DNA of 64,000 bases from Rhabdophis nuchalis (lineage: Eukaryota > Chordata > Lepidosauria > Squamata > Natricidae), in contig CM077643.1 of NCBI GenBank assembly GCA_039707465.1, positions 381,161,919-381,225,918 of the forward strand. Direction: 5' to 3'. Below are positions 15,457-22,283 of this stretch, in pieces; position 1 is the stretch's first letter; every line of letters begins with the position of its first letter. A program made the translations under genes and the position numbers. The notes under the pieces were generated by a model, which saw only the letters and a list, made by a program, of their open reading frames with translations, made no database searches and had not been told where the DNA came from.

Positions 15457-16190
15457 TTTGTGTAACCTAAAGCTGGGGATAAATGAAGTAGATTGTGACT
15501 GAATGGTAGGATTCTTTTCCTACATAAGTAAAGACGATGATTTCAGGACTACAGGTTCTGAATAAGGACTTTCGTGGGAAACTGTACAAATCACACCCTT
15601 CTTACTGCACACTTTGGGTTTGTAGTCCTTCCATAAATATTTCAGTTGCCTTAGCTCGCAAGGAGAGTTGAAACCTATGTGAAGACCTGCCCCCTTTCTG
15701 ATAGATCTGAAATGATCGTTGTTCCTCTTGTTCTTCAGGAGCAGATTAGGATCTCTGAGAAAGCAGGCAGAGAAGAAGACCCTTCCGTTGGTGTGACTAC
15801 TTCTGAATATGAATGATGAACTCATTTGAATATACCACAAAGCCCGTGCTCATCAACAATGCATTCATACTTGGGGCTGGCCCTGCAGGGTCCTCGGTTG
15901 ACTAAGAAGAGAGCAGCAAAGCTGTGGGGGAGAAAAATAGTTTCCTAGCCACAACAGTATCCATAGCATTGCCCTGCCATAGCCATAAAACACAAATCCT
16001 GCATTCATATGTGTGTTACAGCATTTCTGCAGAGTTGGGTTTCCTCTTGCCTCTTCCCAGGTCACTTCCTTATATTTTGCACAGCCTCCGATTGGTTAAC
16101 TTTGGCTCTACACCAGACCAGCTGATCTTGCTGCTCATTCTCTTTGCTTGCCTTTTCTCAGACCCAGGATGGTGGCAGGAGGTTGGTTAA
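233..16190 (+). CDS. HIP1: Huntingtin-interacting protein 1 (endocytic adaptor), 5' end outside window
   Basis: HIP1 links clathrin coats, AP-2 and actin during endocytosis. Seen: 21 exons with GT-AG sites and unbroken phase at 233-308, 2723-2857, 3424-3521, 4817-4889, 5605-5788, 6461-6549, 7430-7546, 7705-7806, 8097-8291, 8710-8857, 9032-9118, 9406-9513, 10032-10168, 10387-10497, 10713-10771, 11439-11532, 12027-12127, 12267-12372, 13135-13258, 13509-13570 and 13694-13805, about 772 codons. Translation runs from the end of the ANTH region (LKDLFYRSSNLQYFKRL) through an AP-2-type DPF segment and a long coiled coil to the THATCH/I-LWEQ actin-binding module. The C-terminal HYELGGVAEGW segment fits HIP1 better than its paralog HIP1R. 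The last exon is uncertain (candidate 16162-16190). The ANTH-encoding 5' exons lie left of the window. Neighbours POM121 and NSUN5 agree with the human 7q11.23 gene set. Confidence 0.95.
449..1187 (-). mobile_element. L2/CR1-like LINE 3' end
   Basis: Minus-strand frame 630-1163 (177 aa) encodes the C-terminal part of a non-LTR retrotransposon ORF2 ([48 protein letters not shown]). Its 3' tail lies at 449-540, with the family's GC stem (ACTCGGAGCGG) near 484-496. It lies in a HIP1 intron and is not a host gene. Confidence 0.85.
1198..1430 (-). mobile_element. CR1 LINE 3' fragment
   Basis: Contains the CR1 hallmarks in reverse orientation: AAAGGGACCTTGGAGG, CCCCTGCTCAAGCAGGAGACC, GACAAATGGCTGTCC and AATTGTTCTCACTGTCAGG. 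Lies in a HIP1 intron next to the L2-like fragment. Confidence 0.75.
1436..1560 (-). mobile_element. Solo L2-like 3' tail with TAA microsatellite
   Basis: (TAA)n at about 1436-1465 followed by the reverse complement of the L2-like 3' UTR stem-loop (CCGCGTCCTCTCCCCAAGGG, then ACTCGGAGCGGTG). It is a very short 5'-truncated copy. Confidence 0.7.
1561..2715. other. HIP1 intron, no feature seen
   Basis: AT-rich intronic sequence between the 1436-1560 LINE tail and the exon at 2723. I see no coding, RNA or repeat signal I can name. Confidence 0.6.
4030..4710 (+). mobile_element. tRNA-like SINE split by an L2-like insertion
   Basis: The left part (about 4034-4164) has a tRNA-like GTGGTGTAGTGGTTAGAA head and CTCAGCCTTCCATCCTTCTGAGG. 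The right part (about 4615-4708) continues with GGGGGCAATATGCTGATTC and AGTGCTATTGCTATT. The same SINE is continuous in reverse at 52225-52467, which shows the break is secondary. Confidence 0.75.
4165..4614 (+). mobile_element. L2-like LINE 3' end nested in a SINE
   Basis: Plus-strand copy of the ORF2 C-terminus ([24 protein letters not shown], then [13 protein letters not shown]) with the 3' stem (GCACCGCTCCGAGTCCCCC) and an (ATT)n tail to about 4614. Confidence 0.8.
4817..8857 (+). CDS. HIP1: HIP1 exons: central coiled coil
   Basis: Exons 4817-4889, 5605-5788, 6461-6549, 7430-7546, 7705-7806, 8097-8291 and 8710-8857 translate to a Glu/Lys/Leu/Gln-rich heptad-like region, for example LVMQLKGRISELEAELEEQK, YVKLKEKYSELVQNHADLLR and QIVQDALNQLEDP. 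In the family this segment forms the HIP1/HIP1R dimer and binds clathrin light chain. All seven junctions keep frame. Confidence 0.93.
7185..7325 (-). mobile_element. Old tRNA-derived SINE fragment
   Basis: CAAACCTGTGAGGTTGGTTG, GACCAAAGTCATCCAGCTGG and a final CCTTAACTACTAGACCA match the layout of an amniote tRNA-derived SINE in reverse orientation; related fragments lie at 11775-11990 and 34680-34797. Confidence 0.5.
9032..10168 (+). CDS. HIP1: HIP1 exons: linker between coiled coil and actin-binding module
   Basis: Exons 9032-9118, 9406-9513 and 10032-10168 are joined in phase 1. They encode a less conserved stretch (SECVERLQEACSQYLSD, then LLSCVPLFAHLIGDAIL, then ADCAAVRNCLNQI) that aligns by order and motif with human HIP1 between the coiled coil and the I/LWEQ domain. 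Confidence 0.88.
9635..9775 (+). mobile_element. Decayed L2/CR1-like ORF2 remnant
   Basis: A short conceptual frame reads like the LINE C-terminal block (AFSVTAPAFWN, then FKRTQKTWLLS). Heavily decayed, in a HIP1 intron. Confidence 0.45.
10387..13805 (+). CDS. HIP1: HIP1 exons: THATCH / I-LWEQ actin-binding domain
   Basis: Exons 10387-10497, 10713-10771, 11439-11532, 12027-12127, 12267-12372, 13135-13258, 13509-13570 and 13694-13805. Highly conserved blocks are visible: GDLVDEEMAATAAAVE, DLMQAIQVLVLASKDLQ, RWTEGLISASKAVGWGATVM, FEELMVCSHEIAASTAQLVA, then MTLTQIKRQEMDSQVRVLEL. This five-helix-type module binds F-actin in talin, Sla2 and HIP1 proteins. The last exon here ends GWDEN plus one base (phase 1) at the donor after 13805. 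Confidence 0.95.
11775..11990 (-). mobile_element. Old tRNA-derived SINE
   Basis: Contains AACATCCCTCTGAGGTGGGT, GTCACTGGCCCAAAGT and CCTTAGCCACTAAACTGG, a reverse-orientation SINE related to the one at 7185-7325. Confidence 0.55.
12373..13134. other. HIP1 intron, no feature seen
   Basis: AT-rich intron between THATCH exons; nothing recognised beyond splice sites. Confidence 0.6.
14105..15460 (+). mobile_element. L2-like LINE, longest ORF2 remnant, with long TAA tail
   Basis: Conceptual translation starts with a reverse transcriptase block (ILLHRLEGLGLRGTVLQWF), then ADDTQLYISTPG (YADD-type site, preceded here by a stop), NKLRLNPFKTEWLW, LDSWLSLDDHVTAV, the LVQNAAAWGILG-like block and the LWNDLPPDI block. 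Stops and frameshifts make it dead. Its 3' end is about 29 TAA units (15369-15457). It lies in the last HIP1 intron. Confidence 0.85.
15369..15457. repeat. (TAA)n microsatellite
   Basis: An essentially uninterrupted trinucleotide run of about 29 units, grown from the L2-like 3' tail. Confidence 0.9.
16162..16190 (+). CDS. HIP1: Candidate HIP1 terminal coding exon
   Basis: A strong pyrimidine tract and AG at 16142-16161 precede a phase-1-compatible frame ending in TAA at 16188-16190, giving D-P-G-W-W-Q-E-V-G. The QEV resembles the QEVV near the human C-terminus, but the match is short. A second acceptor at 15738 would give only G-A-D before TAG. A transcript is needed to choose; the L2-like insertion at 14105-15460 lies in this last intron. 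Confidence 0.4.
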
Positions 16191-18308
16191 AAGTCTGAGT
16201 CTACCCGTACACATAAAGGTACCAGTCTCTCTGAGGGCCACTTCAGCCTCTACAGAAGAGGGGTTTATGTAACCTGGTCTGCCACATCTCAGGAACTGCA
16301 ACCTTCTCCGTTTCTCATTCTGCTGCCCCATCCTGCCTTGCTCCAACAAAGTGGGACAATGTCCACTGCCTCAGAGTAGTTCACTGCTTTGAGCAGCAAC
16401 AAACAACTGAGAATCTAGAAGTAGGAATTTCTAGAGGGGAAGGGAGGCTGCAGGGGCCCAAGGAACCGACTTTATATTTGACTATTGTTAGAGGCACCAG
16501 CTGTTAGTACACATACCAGCCAGTTGGCCTTTTAACCACCTGTACTCCATGAGCAAAGCGGAAGCTGCCTAGAGCCAGATGACCTCAGCACAGCTTGTTA
16601 GCTTTCCTTCAACCATCTAAGAAATGACCAGTAGTACGAGGCAGCTGTGCCACCTGGAAGGTGAACTGGATTCTTTTATAGATGATGTGGTTTCTCTTCC
16701 CACTGCCTTCTATACCACTGCCTTCCATGACAGCTGTCTCAGGCACCTCATGATCACTGTGAGCCTCTAAGGAAAGAAAAAGAAGAAGGAAGAAGAAGAA
16801 AGATGCTGTTGCCTATAAATTGGATATTTCCTTTCAGTCTTGCTTTTGCTGTATAGGGAAGGGCCTGAAGACTAAGCTCTTCCACCAGCATCAGGCAAAA
16901 TGTTATACCAAAGGAAGACCTGAGTGAAGAACATCTGTAGTCTGGCATTAGATTAGTAAAAGCTGTCTTAGTGGTTTTCAGATAGGGAACATTTTATTTA
17001 CTCCCATCATACTTGTGTGGACAAGTACCATTGTCAGCCAGACAACAGAAAAACTAGCAGCAAAACCTATACTGTCTCCTAAGCAAAGCAAGACTGCTGA
17101 GGGAACAATCAAATCAAGTCTGCTCCATATCTTGGATGGGGCAATCAGCCTGAAGCCATATATCTTTCTGGTGTTTTGGGTAGGGCTGCCCTACACCTGA
17201 TTTCTGCAAGCTGGCTGATGTATGTCAGACATACGGTTGGGGGCCTTCAGGATGTGATCCAAGTAGAATAATTTGGCTAACTCGTGTTGCCTAAAATGTC
17301 TCCGAAGTGGTGCTTATGTTTAGCAGGTGCTGCCAAGGGGCCTGGGTTTTTTTGAAAGTTCAACATTAGAAGAAGAAGCCATGAGAAGGCTACTGAGTCT
17401 GGTGTCAGCCATTTTATGGAGACTAGAGGCAGTTTTGGCTTTGCCTTCAACTAGAGAAGCTCATAAATCTGGTTCCTGAATGAGCTGCCATGGCCTTTGG
17501 CATGCCTAACTCCTTGCCAACCTCTTAACTCTGTCTCCCAACTCAGATAAGCTTATCTATTGCACACTGCCATTTGGGGAGGGGGCAAAAAGACCTAGGG
17601 CTTCTTCTCTTCTTTCTTAAAGGGTCTGTCCACCTATCTTCTCTTCTCCCCCCCCCCCCCCGAAAAAGTTCCTTTCCTAAAAGCACTGCATAGGCTAACC
17701 CAGCCTATCAAATACTGGTGCCTGTTATACCCCAGGTCGCCTTGCCATATGGCTGGCAGCCCTAATACCAAATAGCACTTCTCCCACCGCCAGCTTGAAT
17801 GAGGCCAATCAGCTGCCTGTCTGCCTCGCTCCAAAACATCAGGTACTATCCTGTTGCCACAGCACATGAGGCATTTCCTATGGCGCTGAAACGTCCTTGC
17901 TCAGCCTTTCCAGGGACATCCCTTCAACGTCTGGTGCCCTCCCCAACTACCTCAGGTTTTCAGGCTGACTGGCCATGCATGTGGAGGACAAAAAGGAAGA
18001 AAATTAAGAGTGATTAAACGTGAGACTTGGATAAGGACGGTTTTGTTGCGCTAGAAAAGTGATTTCCTCAGTGCTTGCTCTTGGGTTTGTTTTTTTTAAC
18101 TTTTCCTAAATTGAGCAGGTGGTAGTGAACAAACTTCCATTAGAACAGGTTTCCTTAAAATGACAAAAAATGCTACCTTGGGCCCAATCTCCAACAAAAT
18201 GACCCGGGCAGCCAGCTCTTTTCTTTCCAAGAAAACTTTTAATTATTGTATTAAATACATTTTTCTTTGTACAATATGTTACATGTGTGTGTTCAATTTT
18301 TAAATAAA
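16191..18308 (+). other. HIP1: Probable HIP1 3' UTR
   Basis: About 2.1 kb with no convincing ORF and no recognised transposon, in contrast with the repeat-dense flanks. It ends near ATTAAA at about 18250 and AATAAA at 18303-18308. Human HIP1 also has a long 3' UTR. A C-homopolymer lies near 17647-17660. UTR assignment is inferred from position. Confidence 0.5.
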
Positions 18309-18409
18309 TATTTCAATCCACTCGTATTGGGTTTTCAACTTTTGGAAGTTTTAAGAATTGCAGTTCTGTCTTTGGTATACTTTTTAACTAACTTACGAAT
18401 CCTGCAAAA

Positions 18410-18722
18410 TGCCAAAAGCAGCAACCTCCGCCTTTTCCGCCAGTGTCTGAAGACACACTTTTTCCATCAAGCCGGCCTAGCCTAAGCCCCCGAGACCATC
18501 CTATCAGACTGTGTTTTAAATTAACATAACGTTTTAATTAGTGAGATTTTAGTGAATTTTAGCACAGGGTATTCTAAATTTAATCCGTTTTTATTGTTGT
18601 AGTATTTATGGTGTTTTTATTTATGTATGTGTATATACTTGTTTTAACTTCCTGTGCGCCGCCCTGAGTCCCTTCGGGGAGACAGGTGCGGGATAAAAGT
18701 CAAATAAATTCTAAATTCTAAA
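18410..18722 (+). mobile_element. L2-like LINE 3' end
   Basis: SSNLRLFRQCLKTHFFHQAG reads as the last ORF2 block, followed by the 3' UTR stem (GCCGCCCTGAGTCCCTTCGG) and a short TAAATTC-type tail. It lies just beyond the probable HIP1 poly(A) site. Confidence 0.75.
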
Positions 18723-19365
18723 TTGGCTAAACCAGGATATTATATAGCTCAGAAAAGCACAAGTTGAGGGTCACAAATTGCCCTGTAAAATCTTAGTCAT
18801 AGTTTTTCTGTTTATCCAATTCCATTTTTAATGTAATAGGTGGAAGAAATGATTAGATTTCAGACGTACATTTAATTGTTATTACATATTATCAAATGTT
18901 TTTGTTCTGAGCCACCGATTTTCAAGGTTGACCTTCAATACATTACTCAAAAACCAAGGGCAACCTCTAGCCTACAAAAAGTTGCATTCGTCTGAGAAGC
19001 TGACAGTTTCTCATTGCAGATTGAAAATGCCTATACCTAAACATTTATACTGACTTTGTGCAATTGGGGTCAGAATTAAGTACATTCATAACAGCTAATT
19101 TTGTTCTCCTATGTTATACATGATGGAAAGCCAGTGCCCATTATAATCCCATGGACACCTTATCCATGGCTGTGAAAAGTGAGGTGCAAAAGCATTGCCT
19201 GACTACTAGAATAGAAATAGCTTGTATAGCTTTAAAATATTAATTCTAGTGGTGTGTGGTTCAGATGAGGAACCTTGCCCTTGGGCTAAGATGAATGAAA
19301 AAAGATTGCAGAGAAACAATGAATTCTTTATTTTCTATTTTCATAGGAGAAAAACTGGGGCACAT
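18723..19365. other. Intergenic, nothing recognised
   Basis: AT-rich unique-looking sequence between HIP1 and the repeat cluster at 19.37 kb. Confidence 0.5.
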
Positions 19366-19384
19366 CCAATTCTCTGGAAGGGGA

Positions 19385-19605
19385 TCAGAATGCAGTGGTG
19401 AAATTCAATTTTTTTTACTACCAGTTCTGTGGGTGTGGCTTGGTGGACGTGGCAGGGGAAGGACACTGCAAAATCTCCATTCCCACCCCACTCTGGGGCC
19501 AGCCAGAGGTGGTATTTGCCGGTTCTCCGAACTACTCAAAATTTCCGCTATCGGTTCTCCAGAACCTGTCAGAACCTGCTGGATTTTCCCCCTGATCAGA
19601 TGAAA
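19385..19605. repeat. Interspersed repeat of unknown class
   Basis: Contains GTTCTGTGGGTGTGGCTTGG and GCCGGTTCTCCGAACTACTC, motifs I associate with a widespread snake repeat. Seen once here; class not determined. Confidence 0.4.
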
Positions 19606-19774
19606 TGAGCCATATAGAGGTGATGAGGTAGGCTTTATTGACAAACTGATCTTCAACAAAGGCATCCAGAGTAGCCTCACAGTGAGATGACCGGAAAATA
19701 AATTAAACAAATAAAGCACCAGGCTCCAGTGGCATCCACCCAAGGCTTATTCAGGAGCTTAAGATGAGATGGTG

Positions 19775-19855
19775 GACTTTCTAATTATTTATTTATTTAT
19801 TTATTTTATTAAATTTATACCCCGCCCTTCTCCGGAGAGGACCCAGGGCATCCTG
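19775..19855 (-). mobile_element. Solo L2-like 3' tail
   Basis: (ATTT)n followed by TATACCCCGCCCTTCTCC, the reverse complement of the family stem-loop. Confidence 0.6.
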
Positions 19856-19857
19856 TC

Positions 19858-20480
19858 TCTATACTCAGCCTCTGTAGTTGAAGACTGGAAGGTGGCCAAC
19901 ATAGCACCAACTTTTAAGAGCTCAAGGAAAAATCCAGAAATTATAGGCCTGTCAGCTTAATGTCCATCCCAGGGAAGCCTGCTATTAAAGATAAAATTGT
20001 CAAACATTTGGACGCCGGTTTTGCTCAAGGATACCTGATATGGGTTCATTAAAGGGAAGCTTCTGCCTAATTACAAAATAAATTTTTTTTGAGGGTGTTA
20101 ATAAACTTGTGGGTAGGAGTTTGACTTCCCAGTAAATTTAATAGCCATGCAATAAAAAGACAGCTTCTCTTGTGAATAAGCAACTGGCTAAAGAATACAA
20201 AATAATAGGAATAAATGGAAATTTAAATGGAGGATGTAAGTAATGCGGTTTCCCCAGGGTTCTGTCCGAGGACTTGCTTTTTAACCTGTGTAAATGATCT
20301 GGAATCAGGCATGACTAGCGGGATAGCCAAGTTGGCTTATGACACTAAAATGTACACCGTGGTAAAAATAAAAGATGGCAAGCAGCTCCAAGGGATCTCT
20401 GCATATTGGACATCAAAATGGCAGATGTCATTCAACACTGCAAGTGTACAATGATGCATACAGGTGCAAAAAATACTAAT
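19858..20480 (+). mobile_element. Degenerate CR1-type reverse transcriptase
   Basis: VEDWKVANIAPTFKSS resembles the CR1 DWxxANVxPIFKKG block. VNDLESGMTSGIAKLAYDTK resembles INDLDxGxxxxLxKFADDTK with the catalytic ADD changed to AYD. The protein frame is broken several times. Confidence 0.65.
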
Positions 20481-20727
20481 TATTCATAAAACAAGGTCAG
20501 ACATCAGAGGCAGCAGTGGTTGATGAGGAAAGAAATGGTAAACAGTTCAGTGTTCACCCATCAGGACCCCATGGACAACGCCCCTCCGGGTCTCCCATCC
20601 TCTGGAGTTAAGGTCCAGTTAAGCTCACGCCTACTGCTACGGTGGCTTTGGTGACTCCATCCAGCCACCTCATTCTCTGGGGTTCCCTTCTCTTGCCCTC
20701 AATATTTCCTAGCATTAGGCTCTAAAG

Positions 20728-21106
20728 CTGTGCTTCTCAACCTTGGTGACTTTTTTTTTTTTATGAAAAAAAAGTTTTATTGGGTTTTACAAATTTTTAA
20801 AAACAGGTAAAGGGTATAAGGTATTAAAAAGATATTTTGAGGACATCTATGTCGGAGGTGTCGGCCCCCTCCGAGGCTTCATACAGAAAAAAAGGAAATA
20901 CAATACATTTCTCATTTCCCTACAAAGTGGAAAGAAATACAAATATATCATTTTATATTCATGCAATCAATCATTTGTTTCTATGAACATGCAAATAAAG
21001 GTTACCTTGGCGACTTTTAAGTCCTGTGGACTTCAACTCCCAGAATCCCCCAGCCAGCATAGCTTTAAGTCCACAGGACTTAAAAGTCGTCAAGGTTGAG
21101 AAACTG
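20728..21106. mobile_element. hAT-like snapback MITE carrying an L1-type 3' end
   Basis: The arms (GCTTCTCAACCTTGG at left, CAAGGTTGAGAAAC at right) with inner GTGGACTTCAACTCCCAGAA match the hairpin MITEs at 21343, 38763 and 61583. The left arm is interrupted by the L1-type sequence at about 20751-21003. Confidence 0.7.
20751..21003 (-). mobile_element. 5'-truncated L1-type 3' UTR
   Basis: Poly-T at left, then TTTATTGGGTTTTACAAATT and GGTGTCGGCCCCCTCCGAGG, the same order of blocks as the 3' UTR of the element at 29040-31046. Flanking ACCTTGGTGACTTTT (left) and ACCTTGGCGACTTTT (right) look like a target-site duplication differing at one base. Confidence 0.7.
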
Positions 21107-21136
21107 CAATAAAAGGATGCAGATGACCAGCTGTCT

Positions 21137-21334
21137 GCAAGGAATATAAATCCTTCCATTCTCCACCATCCTGCCAGAACTGAAGAAGCTTCTTGGATGA
21201 GAAGCAAAAGGTATTCAAAAGGGACAATAAGAAAGTCCAGTTGCCTCCTGGAAACAAAAAAGCACCTTTGGGACAACCATGACCTGGATTCCAGGTCATG
21301 GTTGTCCCAAAGGTGCTCCTGGATGACCGAGAAT
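21137..21334. repeat. Palindromic interspersed repeat
   Basis: GAAGAAGCTTCTTGGATGAG and the inverted ACCATGACCTGGATTCCAGG segment recur at 51335-51535 and 57535-58050. Probably a non-autonomous DNA transposon; no TIR assigned. Confidence 0.5.
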
Positions 21335-21342
21335 CTCTACAC

Positions 21343-21478
21343 CAGTGTTTCTCAAGCTTGGCAACTTGAAGATGTCAGGACTTCAACTCCCAGAATTCCC
21401 CAGCCAGCATTTGCTGGCTGGGGAATTCTGGGAGTTGAAGTCCAGACATCTTCAAGTTGCCAAGCTTGAGAAACACGG
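21343..21478. mobile_element. Snapback hAT-like MITE
   Basis: 136 bp, almost a perfect inverted repeat, beginning CAGTGTTTCTCAAGCTTGG. The centre is AGCATTTGCTGGCTGGGG. It is flanked by CTCTACAC (21335-21342) and CTCTACAT (21479-21486), an 8-bp duplication with one change. Confidence 0.8.
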
Positions 21479-21549
21479 CTCTACATAGACTTCCCTTCAG
21501 AAGGAAATGGGAGGAAAGAGAAGCCGCCTTTTGGTCAGTTAGCTAGTTC

Positions 21550-22283
21550 AGACATCCATCAATGAACGGGCCCGTCTCCCTCCCCCTCTCCCTCCCTCAA
21601 GGTCTCCCTCGCGCTCTCTACGCCTCCCCCCCCCATCTCTCGCCGTCTACCAGACACCCCGCCTCCAGGAGCCACGCCCCCTTTCTCTTCGCGCTAATTC
21701 CTTCAACCTCCAAGGCCACGCCCACCCGCCCCCAGCTCGCCTGCCCGGCTGCCCGTCGCTCGCTCTCCTTTCGGCGCGCGGTGCATGCCGGGCAAGGGAA
21801 GGGGAACCGTGAGAGGAAAGGAGGGGAGGCAGCCGTCGCGGCCTCGATGTCTCGGGGCGGCTCGGCGCCCGGCTGGGGCTGGTGGCCTCCGTCGCGGCGG
21901 CGGGGGCGGCAACAGCAACGGGCCAGGAGAAGGGTGGGCGCCGGCGCCGGCTTCCCGGAAGGAGCCTGGGCCTTCCCCGTGGCGGTGCTGGCGGCGGCGG
22001 GACTGGCGGCGGCGTCGCTCTCTTTGCTGGTGCTCGTGTTGGGCCTCTCCGGGGCTGCGCTCTCCCTGATCGTGGCGGCGGCGGCCGCGGGATCCTGGAT
22101 CGTGTCCTCCTCGGGATTAGGCGGCAGCGGCGGCAAGGACCGGAGGGGAACCCCCTTGCTGACCCACCGCATCTCCTTTGCCTCCAAGAGCAGCGAAAGG
22201 GTCGTGGCCAACGGGGGCCCCTCCATGAGCTACTCCTCGCCCGGGCTGCTCGTGCCCGAAAGGAGGCGGGGGCAGGTTTTCGG
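21550..22283 (+). promoter_or_regulatory. POM121: POM121 CpG-rich promoter and first exon
   Basis: The only strongly GC- and CpG-rich stretch of this length in the window, running from about 21550 into the first coding exon. Such islands are usual at vertebrate housekeeping promoters. No transcription start can be fixed. Unlike the A/T-rich surroundings it has no transposon. Confidence 0.65.
21847..22283 (+). CDS. POM121: POM121 exon 1: membrane anchor
   Basis: Encodes residues 1-146: a basic Arg/Gln-rich lead (residues 17-30), then an Ala/Leu/Val-rich hydrophobic region at about 42-86 ([20 protein letters not shown] within it) expected to insert into the pore membrane, then a Ser/Gly-rich tail. 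Ends in phase 2 at a GTAAGG donor; a pyrimidine-only tract starts about 40 bases later. Confidence 0.85.

Noticed and set aside
15739..15816. Open frame EQIRISEKAGREEDPSVGVT as the HIP1 last exon
   Set aside because: It is phase 0 while the preceding exon ends in phase 1; spliced in the required phase it stops after three residues.
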